The position numbers and the translations under genes are program-made. A stretch of DNA of 64,000 bases from Pseudovibrio sp000156235 (GTDB lineage Bacteria; Pseudomonadota; Alphaproteobacteria; Rhizobiales; Stappiaceae), in assembly GCF_000156235.1 (NCBI RefSeq), contig NZ_DS996812.1, positions 310,001 to 374,000 of the forward strand, written 5' to 3'. Of the stretch, positions 26,060-35,293 are shown one piece after another (position 1 is the first letter of the stretch; every line of letters starts with the position of its first letter). The notes beneath the pieces were generated by a model, which did not search any database, had not been told where the DNA came from, and saw only the letters and a program-made list of their open reading frames with translations.

Positions 26060-26656
26060 TCAGAAAGGATTCCATGTTGGCTTCCTAGTAAATTTCAAAT
26101 AGCCCATGTTGAGGCCAAGGCGGGCACCAACGCCTGCACGAACCGGCACAACAAAGATGTCGTTGTTGGACAGAACCTGCATGCCGAAGCCGCCTACGAG
26201 GTAAGCGGAACCCTTTGCACCAACATAGCGGCGATAAATGGCATCGACACTTGGCAGATCGTAGACCAGCATCATCACGCGTGCGCCGTCGCCGCCAACG
26301 TCGAAGCCCAGGGATGGTCCCTGCCAGAAAATCTGGTGGTTGCCTGCGTTGCGGGTGTAAAGCGTGCCTTCACCATACGCAGCGCCTGCGAAGAAAGCAG
26401 CGGAGCCTTCCTGGCCCAGAATATAGCCGTTTGGCTCACCGTATTGCTGAACAGCACGTTCCACGACCTGTGCCAGACCGGTGGAGATGGAGCCAAAGAA
26501 GTCATGACCTGCGGAGAGGATGTCTTGCTCGTGGTAGCGTGACTGATCAACAGCCGCTTGTGCATATGAATGTGTGTTGAGCGCCAGCAGAGCGAAAATG
26601 GCGCAAAGGACGATTGCAGCTTTGTTGCGCAGATTGGCGAACAGGCTCGTCATCAT
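26060..26656 (-). CDS. eipA: Envelope integrity protein EipA (DUF1134)
   Basis: Secreted periplasmic protein of 198 residues. The signal peptide ends near SYAQA, followed by the DUF1134 core: AGHDFFGSISTGLAQVVE, YGEPNGYILGQEGSAAFFAG, YGEGTLYTRNAGNH, WQGPSLGFDVGGDG. In Brucella this family (EipA) is needed for envelope integrity and interacts genetically with O-polysaccharide and peptidoglycan pathways. I chose the ATG at 26656 because AGGAGA lies seven bases upstream; the frame is open to 26674. The gene is monocistronic. Confidence 0.9.
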   Translation of the reverse strand: MMTSLFANLRNKAAIVLCAIFALLALNTHSYAQAAVDQSRYHEQDILSAGHDFFGSISTGLAQVVERAVQQYGEPNGYILGQEGSAAFFAGAAYGEGTLYTRNAGNHQIFWQGPSLGFDVGGDGARVMMLVYDLPSVDAIYRRYVGAKGSAYLVGGFGMQVLSNNDIFVVPVRAGVGARLGLNMGYLKFTRKPTWNPF

Positions 26657-26886
26657 GCCAACGTCTCCTTCCAAGAAACCCGAGAATTTGGATTGTTCAG
26701 AGCAAATCCAATGTTAAGGGCATAGTGCAACTTTTAGGTACAACAAGTTATAGTGCCTTACATCTACCTAGTGGTTAATCACGGTATAGCTGGGTAAATG
26801 ATGTGCATCCCGTTGGCCAGGCGTCGCGAATTTTGTATCTCTGTCAAACTTGCCGGTTTAGTTAATGCAGGTGATTCGGACTCTGG

Positions 26887-27372
26887 ATGGACATTCTCAT
26901 GATTTCTGATGTTTTCTACAGAAAATTTGTGCGTACAGGCCGAATTGCGTGGTGCTCTCTCCTTTTTTTGTGTGCTGCCTCAGCATTCGCTTATGCGCAG
27001 GAACGGTTCACCTACACGCTGTCCATGTGCGATCCAGTGTCCTATCAGGTCTCGGAAACTCCGGAAAAGGGGCGTGAAGACCTGTCACTCTCATGGGGTG
27101 GTCGGGTTTGGGCGTTCGCCAATGAAGGTAACCGGGAAGCGTTCAAGCACGATCCAGAGGTCTATGCCCCATTATTTCAGGGATGCGATGCCCTCTCACT
27201 TGCGCAAGGCTACCGAGCTGAGGGATTGGCGAAAATCTACCTTGTCTATAACCAGCGGTTATTGCTGTTTCAGAGCCGTGAACACCGCGCTTTGTTTCTG
27301 ACGGCGCCGGACATTTTGCTTGCAAAGGCACAAAGTCGTGCACGCGATGTAAAATGCGGTCCATATCAATGA
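26887..27372 (+). CDS. Secreted YHS-domain protein
   Basis: 161 residues. A signal peptide (hydrophobic run about 19-36, cut near AYAQ) precedes a YHS-type domain: CDPVSYQVSE, then WGGRVWAFANEGNREAFKHDPEVYAPLFQGCDALSLAQGY (two pieces). YHS domains are linked to metal handling and often accompany copper or heavy-metal proteins. Here the cysteines in MCDPVSY and QGCDAL are the plausible ligands. No metal transporter is nearby. chpT begins 93 bp downstream on the same strand. The family call is clear, the function is not. Confidence 0.75.
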   Translation: MDILMISDVFYRKFVRTGRIAWCSLLFLCAASAFAYAQERFTYTLSMCDPVSYQVSETPEKGREDLSLSWGGRVWAFANEGNREAFKHDPEVYAPLFQGCDALSLAQGYRAEGLAKIYLVYNQRLLLFQSREHRALFLTAPDILLAKAQSRARDVKCGPYQ

Positions 27373-27465
27373 TGTCCAGCTTGGAATTAAACCAGCAGGC
27401 TTGTACCTTTTTCGCCACATCACGAATCAATCATAGGGCCAGTTGGCCAAAGTTCTGGAGCGGTT

Positions 27466-28122
27466 ATGTCAGTATTTAAGGAATTGTCTTCTCTTGATCT
27501 TGCCGCACTCGTCGCAAGCCGTGTATGCCATGACATTATCTCACCTGTCGGGGCGATTACAAACGGTCTGGAAGTGCTGGATGAAGAAGGCAATGAGGAC
27601 ATGGCAGACTTTGCGATGGACCTTATTCGTAAATCAGCCCGCCAAGCTTCTGCAAAACTTCAGTTTGCGCGCCTCGCATTTGGTGCTGCCGGATCTGCCG
27701 GCGCTTCCATTGATCTGGGTGATGCGCAGGAAGTTGCTGTTGGATACATGAGCAATGAGAAGGCAAATCTTGAGTGGACCATGCCGCGTCTGCTGTTGCC
27801 TAAGAATCAGGTGAAGCTGATCCTGAACCTGCTTTTGCTCATGAATCAGTGTGTTCCACGGGGTGGTACCATTACCATCAGTATGGAAGGGGATGAGAGC
27901 GCTCCGAACTTTCTCCTTAAAGCTGAAGGTACGAATGCGCGAATCCCTCAGGTTGTAAGTGAGATTCTTTCCGGTCAGGAGCCTGAACGGGTAGATGCCC
28001 ACACTGTTCAACCGATCTATGCGGTTTTGTTGGCAGGTGAAGCTGGCTTAAATATTGAGCTGGAGAAAGACGGTGACGCCGTCATATGCAAGGCAAATAC
28101 TCAGGTTTCTGAGTCTGCCTGA
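27466..28122 (+). CDS. chpT: Histidine phosphotransferase ChpT
   Basis: Transfers phosphate from the hybrid kinase CckA to the response regulators CtrA and CpdR, the core alphaproteobacterial cell-cycle relay. The phosphorylated histidine is His22 in ASRVCHDIISPVGAITNGLE, on the first of two helices of the DHp-like bundle. The C-terminal half resembles a degenerate HATPase lobe. 218 residues, normal for ChpT. cheA follows on the same strand after 147 bp, and ctrA lies 9.5 kb downstream, so phosphorelay and chemotaxis genes are neighbours. Confidence 0.9.
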   Translation: MSVFKELSSLDLAALVASRVCHDIISPVGAITNGLEVLDEEGNEDMADFAMDLIRKSARQASAKLQFARLAFGAAGSAGASIDLGDAQEVAVGYMSNEKANLEWTMPRLLLPKNQVKLILNLLLLMNQCVPRGGTITISMEGDESAPNFLLKAEGTNARIPQVVSEILSGQEPERVDAHTVQPIYAVLLAGEAGLNIELEKDGDAVICKANTQVSESA

Positions 28123-28269
28123 TCAACTGTCAAAAACAACCATTTATTGTAGGTTGGATGAATCTTACAATCTTTCAACCTATGTTAACCGTTTGGCTTA
28201 ACACTCAACCTTAGTGAAATTTAGGAGTCTCGTTTTGAGGCTCCCCTAAGCATTGAGTGGGTGCGGGCC

Positions 28270-31029
28270 ATGGACGATCTTCTCAGAGAGTTTCTCACTG
28301 AGACCAATGAAAGCCTGGATGTTGTAGACGTTGAGTTGGTGAAGTTTGAGCAAGAGCCAAACAACGCCACCATTCTGGATAACATTTTCAGGTTAGTGCA
28401 TACAATCAAAGGCACTTGTGGGTTCTTGGGCCTGCCGCGTCTGGAAGCGATTGCTCATGCTGCTGAAACTCTTATGGGCAAGTTCCGCGATGGTGTTCCT
28501 GTAACACACGAAGCGGTTACGCTTGTTCTTGCTTCAATCGATCGCATTAAAGATATTCTTGCTGATCTTGAAGCTGCAAACGGTACTGAGCCTGAAGGTG
28601 CAGACCGTGATCTCATTGATGAGTTGGAACGACTTTCCCTAAGCGCTGACAACGATGATATGGCTGACGAAATGGCGGCAGCTATGGCAGAGGAAAAAGC
28701 TGCTGAAGAAGAAGTCGGCACCGATATCTATCAGGTTCTGGAGCGGCCATTGCGCCCTGGCGAAGTATCGCTGGATGAGTTGGAGCGCGCCTTCCAGGAA
28801 GCTGAAGTCGAAATCGAAATGCCTGATCCGGCTGAAGATGCAGAGGACGAAGCGGAAGCAATGGATGCCGCTCCTGAAGCTGCGCCTCAGGCAGAAGCTC
28901 CGGTTGCGAAGAAAGCTGAAGCTAAGCCGAAAAACCCAAGCGCAAAGGGTAAGGCTTCCAGTCAGGGTGTTTCTAATCAGTCCATTCGTGTGAATGTTGA
29001 GACACTTGAACACCTAATGACCATGGTGTCCGAGCTGGTGCTGACACGTAACCAGCTGCTGGAGATCGTTCGTCGTCATGAAGACAGCGAGTTCAAGGTT
29101 CCGCTACAGCGTCTGTCCAATGTAACCGGTGAGTTGCAGGAAGGGGTCATGAAGACCCGCATGCAGCCAATCGGCAACGCATGGCAGAAGCTTCCACGTA
29201 TTGTTCGCGATCTTTCTCAGGAACTTGATAAGCCAATCGGTCTTGAGATGATTGGTGCGGAGACAGAACTTGATCGTCAGGTTCTGGAACTCATCAAAGA
29301 TCCGCTGACCCACATGATCCGCAACTCTGCAGACCACGGTCTGGAAGAGCCTGCTGACCGTGTTGCTGCTGGTAAGCCAGAGAAGGGCAACATCACCCTT
29401 TCCGCTTATCACGAAGGCGGTCACATCATCATCGAAGTGAAGGATGATGGTCGTGGTCTGAACCTTGAGAAGATCAAGGAAAAAGCACTTAAAAACGGTG
29501 TGACCACCGAAGCCGAACTGGAAAAGATGGCAGATCAGCAGATCTACAAGTTCATCTTTGCAGCAGGCTTCTCGACAGCGACTAACGTGACCAGTGTTTC
29601 TGGTCGTGGCGTTGGTATGGACGTTGTGCGCAACAACGTTGAGCTGATCGGTGGTTCTATCGACCTTCGCTCCACTCCGGGCAAGGGTTCCAGCTTCATC
29701 ATCAAGATCCCGCTGACGCTGGCGATTGTGTCTACACTGATCGTTGAGGCTGGTGGTGATCGCTACGCTATTCCGCAGCTCTCCGTTGTTGAACTGGTGC
29801 GTGTACAGTCCAACTCCGAGCACCGCATTGAACGCCTGAAGGATCGCCCGGTTCTGCGTCTGCGTAACAAGTTGCTGCCTCTGGTTCACATGTCTCAGCT
29901 GCTTGGTCAGACTGAGGAAGCTGATCTGGATGAAGATAACGGCTTCATTGTTGTTATGCAGGTTGGTAGCCAGACCTTCGGTGTTGTGGTGGACGGCGTG
30001 TTCCATACCGAAGAGATTGTTGTGAAGCCAATGTCTTCCATGCTGCGCAACATCAACATGTTCTCAGGCAACACCATCCTGGGTGATGGCTCTGTGATCA
30101 TGATCATCGATCCGAACGGTGTTGCAAGCGCGATGGCAAGCCATGCTTCCGGTACGCTGACCGATACCTTCGAAGATGAGCAGGATAACGAGGAAGCTCG
30201 TGTGATTGATGCGGATGCTCCAATTTCACTGCTGCTGTTCCGTGCCGGTTCTGAAGAGCCTAAGGCTGTTCCGCTGTCACTGGTGACACGTCTTGAAGAG
30301 TTTGATGTCTCTAAGATCGAGCATTCCAATGGCCGTGATCTGGTTCAGTACCGTGGCTCTCTGATGCCGCTGGTTTATGTAAACGAAGGTGATCGTCATA
30401 AGCCTGAGGGTACTCAGCCGATGCTGGTGTTCTCCGACAATGGTCGTTCCATGGGTCTGGTTGTTGATCAGATTGTTGACATTGTTGAAGATCGGATGAC
30501 CATTGAAGTGGTTTCCGAGCGTCAGGGTGTGCTTGGTTCTGCGATCATTCGTGAGCGTGCAACTGAAGTTATCGACCTTGGTTATTATCTGCCGCTGGCA
30601 TTTGATGACTGGTTCATGCGCAAAGAGATCGACACAACCACCAAGGTGAGAAAGCTTCTCTTCCTTGATGACAGTGCGTTCTTCCGCAACATGCTGACAC
30701 CGGTTCTGAAAGCGGCTGGTTATGATGTCACCGTTTGCTCCAGCGCTCAGAGCGCATACGAGCTGATGGAAAAAGGCACCGATTTTGCTGCGATCGTAAC
30801 TGACATCGAAATGCCAGATATCAGCGGCTACGAGTTCTGTGAGAGCCTGCGTCGTGATACGCGCTTCCGCCATCTGCCGATCATCGCACTGTCTGCTGTT
30901 GTGACACCAGCTTCTATCGAAAAAGGCCGTCAGGCTGGCTTTGATGACTATGTCGCCAAGTTTGACCGTCCTGGTCTGCTGGCTGCGCTCAAAGATGTTT
31001 TGACCAGTGAAATGGGAGTTGCAGCATGA
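28270..31029 (+). CDS. cheA: Chemotaxis histidine kinase CheA with extra CheW-like and receiver domains
   Basis: 919 residues, far longer than the E. coli CheA of about 650. Order: HPt domain with His44 (FRLVHTIKGTCGF); acidic Ala/Glu/Pro linker (about 140-240); dimerisation (LMTMVSELVLTRNQLLEI); HATPase (HMIRNSADHGLE, VKDDGRG, SGRGVGMDVVR); CheW domain (about 500-600); a second CheW-like segment (about 650-780: SLLLFRAGSEEPKAVPLSLV); and a C-terminal receiver (about 795-919) with Asp845 in VTDIEMPDISGYE. No P2 domain is obvious. The ATG at 28270 is preferred over the GTG at 28261. It overlaps cheW by ATGA. Confidence 0.95.
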   Translation: MDDLLREFLTETNESLDVVDVELVKFEQEPNNATILDNIFRLVHTIKGTCGFLGLPRLEAIAHAAETLMGKFRDGVPVTHEAVTLVLASIDRIKDILADLEAANGTEPEGADRDLIDELERLSLSADNDDMADEMAAAMAEEKAAEEEVGTDIYQVLERPLRPGEVSLDELERAFQEAEVEIEMPDPAEDAEDEAEAMDAAPEAAPQAEAPVAKKAEAKPKNPSAKGKASSQGVSNQSIRVNVETLEHLMTMVSELVLTRNQLLEIVRRHEDSEFKVPLQRLSNVTGELQEGVMKTRMQPIGNAWQKLPRIVRDLSQELDKPIGLEMIGAETELDRQVLELIKDPLTHMIRNSADHGLEEPADRVAAGKPEKGNITLSAYHEGGHIIIEVKDDGRGLNLEKIKEKALKNGVTTEAELEKMADQQIYKFIFAAGFSTATNVTSVSGRGVGMDVVRNNVELIGGSIDLRSTPGKGSSFIIKIPLTLAIVSTLIVEAGGDRYAIPQLSVVELVRVQSNSEHRIERLKDRPVLRLRNKLLPLVHMSQLLGQTEEADLDEDNGFIVVMQVGSQTFGVVVDGVFHTEEIVVKPMSSMLRNINMFSGNTILGDGSVIMIIDPNGVASAMASHASGTLTDTFEDEQDNEEARVIDADAPISLLLFRAGSEEPKAVPLSLVTRLEEFDVSKIEHSNGRDLVQYRGSLMPLVYVNEGDRHKPEGTQPMLVFSDNGRSMGLVVDQIVDIVEDRMTIEVVSERQGVLGSAIIRERATEVIDLGYYLPLAFDDWFMRKEIDTTTKVRKLLFLDDSAFFRNMLTPVLKAAGYDVTVCSSAQSAYELMEKGTDFAAIVTDIEMPDISGYEFCESLRRDTRFRHLPIIALSAVVTPASIEKGRQAGFDDYVAKFDRPGLLAALKDVLTSEMGVAA

Positions 31030-31523
31030 CAACTCATAAACTCTCCGCCGTCGAAGACGAAGACAACCGTCAGGGCAGTGCCGATCACATCCAGTATGTG
31101 ACTGTGGTGATTGGCAGCCAGCTGTTTGGTCTGCCTATCTCTCAGGTTCATGACGTGTTTGTTCCTGAAAAAGTTACACAGGTTCCGCTGGCACCGCCTG
31201 AAGTGGAAGGCGTGCTGAACCTGCGCGGGCGCATCGTGACTGCCATCAATATGCGTCGCAAGCTTCATCTCAAGCCAAATGATGCTGATCAGGGCATGAT
31301 GGCTGTTGGTATTGAGTACAAAGGGGAGTCCTATGGCCTTGTTATTGATGCCGTAGGAGAGGTACTCAACTTGCCGAGAAATGAGATGGAAGCAAACCCA
31401 TCCAACCTTGATTTCCGTTGGGCTGAGATTTCCGGCGGGGTTCATCGTCTGGACGGGCGACTGATGGTGGTACTGGATGTAGACCGTCTGTTGAGCTCCC
31501 TTATTGAACCTAAAGCTGCGTAA
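31026..31523 (+). CDS. cheW: Chemotaxis coupling protein CheW
   Basis: Scaffold linking chemoreceptors to CheA; 165 residues with the CheW core (YVTVVIGSQLFGLPISQVHDV, GVLNLRGRIVTAINMR, YGLVIDAVGEVL). The start ATG overlaps the cheA stop by four bases, indicating coupled translation. Second gene of the cheAWYBR operon. Confidence 0.95.
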   Translation: MTTHKLSAVEDEDNRQGSADHIQYVTVVIGSQLFGLPISQVHDVFVPEKVTQVPLAPPEVEGVLNLRGRIVTAINMRRKLHLKPNDADQGMMAVGIEYKGESYGLVIDAVGEVLNLPRNEMEANPSNLDFRWAEISGGVHRLDGRLMVVLDVDRLLSSLIEPKAA

Positions 31524-31553
31524 GCGCACCTTCGAAGCGAGAGAGCCGATTTA

Positions 31554-31919
31554 ATGAAAAAGTGTCTGGTTGTTGACGATTCCAGCGTAATCCGCAAAGT
31601 GGCCCGCCGCATTCTGGAGGACATTGGATTTGAGATCACCGAGGCTGAGGACGGACAGAAGGCACTGGATGCTTGTAAAGCTTCAATGCCGGATGCGGTT
31701 CTGTTGGACTGGAATATGCCTGTAATGGACGGGCTGGAGTTTTTGGCCAAACTGCGTGAAGAAGATGGCGGTGAGGAGCCGGTTGTTGTGTTCTGTACGA
31801 CAGAAAACGACGTTGCTCATATCACCAAAGCGATCCGCGCTGGTGCGAACGAATACATCATGAAACCGTTTGATCGGGAGATTCTTTCAGCGAAATTTCA
31901 GGAAGTTGGATTGGTCTAA
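31554..31919 (+). CDS. cheY: Chemotaxis response regulator CheY
   Basis: Single receiver domain of 121 residues. Acidic pocket VDDS (about 8-10), phosphoacceptor Asp52 in LLDWNMPVMDG, Thr in FCTTEND, and Lys in YIMKPFD. It binds the flagellar switch when phosphorylated. It lies 30 bp after cheW and 3 bp before cheB. Confidence 0.94.
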   Translation: MKKCLVVDDSSVIRKVARRILEDIGFEITEAEDGQKALDACKASMPDAVLLDWNMPVMDGLEFLAKLREEDGGEEPVVVFCTTENDVAHITKAIRAGANEYIMKPFDREILSAKFQEVGLV

Positions 31920-31922
31920 GTA

Positions 31923-33185
31923 ATGGATATGGGCCGGCTGGGCATGTATGCAAAAGTTGAGGAGCCAAAGACGGAGAGATCCGGTCATGCGGCACCTATC
32001 CGGGTCATGGTCGTAGACGATTCCGTTGTCATTCGTGGGTTGTTCAGCAGATGGATTGAGGCAGATCCTGAGCTGGAAGTTGTTGCAACTCACAGAAATG
32101 GTGAGCTGGCAGTAAAAGATATTGAACGCAGCAACCCGGACGTTGTTGTGCTCGACGTTGAAATGCCTGTGATGGATGGCCTGACAGCTCTTCCGAAGCT
32201 TCTAGAAAAGAAACGCGATCTCATCATCGTGATGGCTTCCACGCTGACGCGCCGGAACGCCGAAGTAAGTTTGAAGGCTCTTTCTCTTGGTGCCACTGAC
32301 TATGTCGCCAAGCCGGAAACTACTGGCCAGACAGCCAGTGCTACCGAGTTTCAGAGAGAGCTGCTGGAGAAACTGCGCTTGCTTGGACGTGGGGGAAAAC
32401 GTCTTAAGCGCACGACCATTAAACCAGCGGCTGAGCCTGTACGCAGAATGCGTGCGGAGATCGTCAATGATCCGCACAAACGACGGACTGAAACCTCTGT
32501 TGACCGGGCAGAGACGCGTGCAGCATTGCGCCGTCCGCGGACAATGGGGCTTCAATCAGCTGCAAAGCAAGAGATTACGCTACGGCCATATTCTTCGGTC
32601 GTGCCGAGAGCTCTTGTGATTGGTAGCTCCACGGGAGGGCCGCAGGCACTTCAGCGTGTGCTGACTGATGCACGCGATGGTTTGCTCAAGGTTCCTGTTG
32701 TGATCACGCAGCATATGCCGCGGACGTTCACGACAATTCTTGCGGAGCATTTGCATAAGCAACTTCAGCTTCCTTCAAAAGAAGCTGAGCACATGGATGT
32801 ATTGAAACCTGGGCACGTGTACATCGCGCCAGGCGGAATTCATTTGAAAATCGGCAAGCAGAACGGGCAGGCGGTTTCGCTGCTTGAAGACGGAGCTCCC
32901 GTCAACTTCTGTAAGCCATCTGTGGATCCACTTTTTGAAAGTGCAGCCGAAGTATTCGGTACCGCGTGTTTGGCACTCGTTTTGACCGGCATGGGCAGTG
33001 ATGGCGCAAATGGCGTCAATGTAATTGCCGGTAAGGGCGGAAGCGTCATAGCGCAGGATGAGGCCTCCAGTGTTGTCTGGGGAATGCCAGGAGCTGCTGC
33101 CCGTACAGGGAACTGCAGCGGCATCGTGCCTCTTGATCAGATTGGTGCACAAGTCAAGCGTATCTTAAAAGGAGCCGCGCGATGA
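31923..33185 (+). CDS. cheB: Chemoreceptor glutamate methylesterase CheB
   Basis: Removes methyl groups from chemoreceptors and deamidates glutamines for adaptation. Receiver domain with Asp78 (VVLDVEMPVMDG), a basic linker of about 70 residues, then the esterase domain with the active serine in GSSTGGPQAL (about 236), histidine in VVITQHMPRTF and aspartate in LTGMGSDGANG. 420 residues. The stop overlaps the cheR start (ATGA at 33182). Confidence 0.95.
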   Translation: MDMGRLGMYAKVEEPKTERSGHAAPIRVMVVDDSVVIRGLFSRWIEADPELEVVATHRNGELAVKDIERSNPDVVVLDVEMPVMDGLTALPKLLEKKRDLIIVMASTLTRRNAEVSLKALSLGATDYVAKPETTGQTASATEFQRELLEKLRLLGRGGKRLKRTTIKPAAEPVRRMRAEIVNDPHKRRTETSVDRAETRAALRRPRTMGLQSAAKQEITLRPYSSVVPRALVIGSSTGGPQALQRVLTDARDGLLKVPVVITQHMPRTFTTILAEHLHKQLQLPSKEAEHMDVLKPGHVYIAPGGIHLKIGKQNGQAVSLLEDGAPVNFCKPSVDPLFESAAEVFGTACLALVLTGMGSDGANGVNVIAGKGGSVIAQDEASSVVWGMPGAAARTGNCSGIVPLDQIGAQVKRILKGAAR

Positions 33186-34114
33186 TGACTTCTGAATATG
33201 ATTTCTTGAAGAAATTTTTGAAATCCCGTAGCGGCCTCGTTCTTTCCGATGAAAAGCAGTATCTGGTCGAAAGCCGACTGATGCCTGTAGCTCGTCGTCA
33301 TAATCTCAATGGATTGAGTGAGCTTATTCTTGCGATCAGCAAGCCGGGCTCCATGTCCCTGCAGAATGACGTTGTTGAAGCGATGACGACGAACGAGTCA
33401 TTCTTCTTCCGTGACAAGAGCCCTTTCGAGAACTTCCGGAATGTGATGCTTCCTCACTTGCTTGAGGCACGTAAGTCACGCCGGAGTGCGCGCATCTGGT
33501 GTGCGGCGGCTTCGACTGGTCAGGAGCCTTATTCCCTCAGCATGTATCTGAAAGAAGACAAGGCGAAGGTTGGTTCGTTCCGCTTTGAGATTCTGGGTAC
33601 CGACATTTCGACCGAAGTGCTGGAGAAAGCTCGCACTGGCATTTACAGCCAGTTCGAAGTTCAGCGCGGTCTGCCTATTCAGATGCTGCTGAAGTACTTC
33701 TCTCAGCAGGGTGAACTTTGGCAGATGGCTCCGGAAATCCGGGCAATGGTGCAGTGGCGCAAGCTGAACCTGCTGGAGAACTTCAGCCATCTGGGTGAGT
33801 TTGATATCATCTTCTGTCGTAACGTGCTGATCTACTTCGACCAGCAGACCAAGATCGATGTGCTGAACCGCATCTATCGTCAGCTGCCGGATGATGGCTT
33901 CCTGGTGCTTGGTGCAGCGGAAACTGTTGTTGGTTTGACCGATGGCTTTGAGCCTTATCCGAACCTTCGCGGTGTATACCGCAAGAAGCAAGCTGCAAGC
34001 CGTCCGGCTGGTTCGACAAGCTTTACGCGGTCTACGGCAACTTCGCCTAGTACACCGGGTACGACCCGGCCAACTATTCAGGCTTTGGCGGGCGGGTCTC
34101 GCTTCTCAGCTTAA
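33182..34114 (+). CDS. cheR: Chemoreceptor methyltransferase CheR
   Basis: SAM-dependent methylation of receptor glutamates. N-terminal helical domain (SEYDFLKKFLKSRSGLVLSD), then the methyltransferase core with TTNESFFFRD, IWCAAASTGQEPYSLSM and FDIIFCRNVLIYFD. 310 residues with a Ser/Thr/Pro tail. Two ATGs overlap at 33182 and 33185; either gives the same protein but for one residue. Last gene of the che operon, ending at an intrinsic terminator. No cheD or receptor gene is next to it. Confidence 0.95.
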   Translation: MMTSEYDFLKKFLKSRSGLVLSDEKQYLVESRLMPVARRHNLNGLSELILAISKPGSMSLQNDVVEAMTTNESFFFRDKSPFENFRNVMLPHLLEARKSRRSARIWCAAASTGQEPYSLSMYLKEDKAKVGSFRFEILGTDISTEVLEKARTGIYSQFEVQRGLPIQMLLKYFSQQGELWQMAPEIRAMVQWRKLNLLENFSHLGEFDIIFCRNVLIYFDQQTKIDVLNRIYRQLPDDGFLVLGAAETVVGLTDGFEPYPNLRGVYRKKQAASRPAGSTSFTRSTATSPSTPGTTRPTIQALAGGSRFSA

Positions 34115-34126
34115 GATCAAGAATTG

Positions 34127-34151
34127 GGCCAGCGTGAAGCTGGCCTTTTTT
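34127..34151 (+). terminator. Terminator of the che operon
   Basis: GGCCAGC (34127-34133), GTGAA loop region, GCTGGCC (34139-34145), then TTTTTTA. Ends cheAWYBR. Confidence 0.9.
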
Positions 34152-34287
34152 ATTTGCGCATCGCTTCATTCGCTCGCAATTCAAATTCAATATGAGCGAA
34201 TTCCTCCAAAAGATCCTCAGAGTTTCCCGTTAGTTTGACGCCGCTGAATGCCTGTTATCCGGGCACCGGGCCGAGGGAGTTTGAGTG

Positions 34288-35292
34288 ATGAGTTCTCGTG
34301 ATTTCTTTAAGCTGAGCAGACGGTCTGCCCTTGCTTTAGGCGCTGGCGGTTTGCTTGCGACAGGAATGAGGAGTTTGGATGTGGCTGCGGAAATTCCGAT
34401 TGAACGATCCAATCAACACGCCCCAGCCACCGAGTTTCAGCTCGGTGAGTTCAAAGTGTATGCGCTCTTGGACGGCACCTTTGTTGCGGAGCATCCGCAG
34501 GATACGTTTGGTATGGACCAGACGAGTGAGGTGTTTGACAAGGCCAGTCAGGACCACTTCATCTCCTCTACCAAGTTCAGAGGCTTTTTCACGCCGGTTC
34601 TGGTTAATACCGGCAATGGGCTGGTTCTGTTTGATACGGGAAGAGGTGTTCTTTCTCAGCCACAAAGCGGGAACTTGCTGAAAGCGCTTGCGACGGCGGG
34701 TATTCGTCCCGGTGATATCGATGTTGTGGTGCTGACGCACATGCATGCGGACCATACGGGCGGTCTGATGCAAAACGGCATTCCTACCTTTGCCAACGCG
34801 ACGTATGTGACGAACCCGATTGAGTTCAACTACTGGGAAAAGCTTGGTCCTGCAGCGAACCAAAGTGCGCGGGTGTTTGCGGAGAATGTTCTGCCGATCA
34901 AAGATAAATTCGACTTCATCAATCCGGGTGATCAGGTGGTGCCCGGCATTACAGCAATTGAGGCATACGGCCATACGCCGGGGCATACGGTGTATTCGGT
35001 GGAAGCCAATGGGCGAAAGCTCATGCTGACTGCGGATACCGCGAACCACTTTGTTTGGTCCTTAGCCTATCCAGATTGGCGTGTTGTGTTTGATATCGAC
35101 AAAGCACGGGCTGCAGAAACGCGCCGGCGCATCTTTGGGATGATTGCCGAGGAGCGCATTCCTTTCATCGGCTATCACATGCCTTTCCCTGCACTGGGGT
35201 TTGTTGAGGCTGTTGGAGACGGGTTCCGGTTCGTTCCTGGAACTTATCAATTGCAGCTTGGCAATGAGGATGAGCAGGACCGGCCTGAGTAA
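34288..35292 (+). CDS. Exported MBL-fold metallohydrolase
   Basis: 334 residues. The N-terminus SRDFFKLSRRSALALGAGGLLATG has the look of a twin-arginine signal (SRRSALALG). The metallo-beta-lactamase fold follows, with the zinc motif LTHMHADHTGG, a second histidine in GHTPGHTVY, and the ligands Asp in TADTANH and His in GYHMPF. The family includes quorum-quenching lactonases and other hydrolases; the substrate is not evident. The ATG at 34288 is preferred over the GTG at 34285 because GAGGGA lies at better spacing. It converges with the EamA gene after one base. Confidence 0.82.
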   Translation: MSSRDFFKLSRRSALALGAGGLLATGMRSLDVAAEIPIERSNQHAPATEFQLGEFKVYALLDGTFVAEHPQDTFGMDQTSEVFDKASQDHFISSTKFRGFFTPVLVNTGNGLVLFDTGRGVLSQPQSGNLLKALATAGIRPGDIDVVVLTHMHADHTGGLMQNGIPTFANATYVTNPIEFNYWEKLGPAANQSARVFAENVLPIKDKFDFINPGDQVVPGITAIEAYGHTPGHTVYSVEANGRKLMLTADTANHFVWSLAYPDWRVVFDIDKARAAETRRRIFGMIAEERIPFIGYHMPFPALGFVEAVGDGFRFVPGTYQLQLGNEDEQDRPE

Positions 35293-35293
35293 T

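Noticed and set aside
28185..28201. CtrA-like TTAA-N9-TTAA before cheA
   Set aside because: The full CtrA site is TTAA-N7-TTAA. The spacing here is two bases too long. A second N9 pair lies near 5870 before the outer-membrane protein, which suggests chance in AT-rich sequence.
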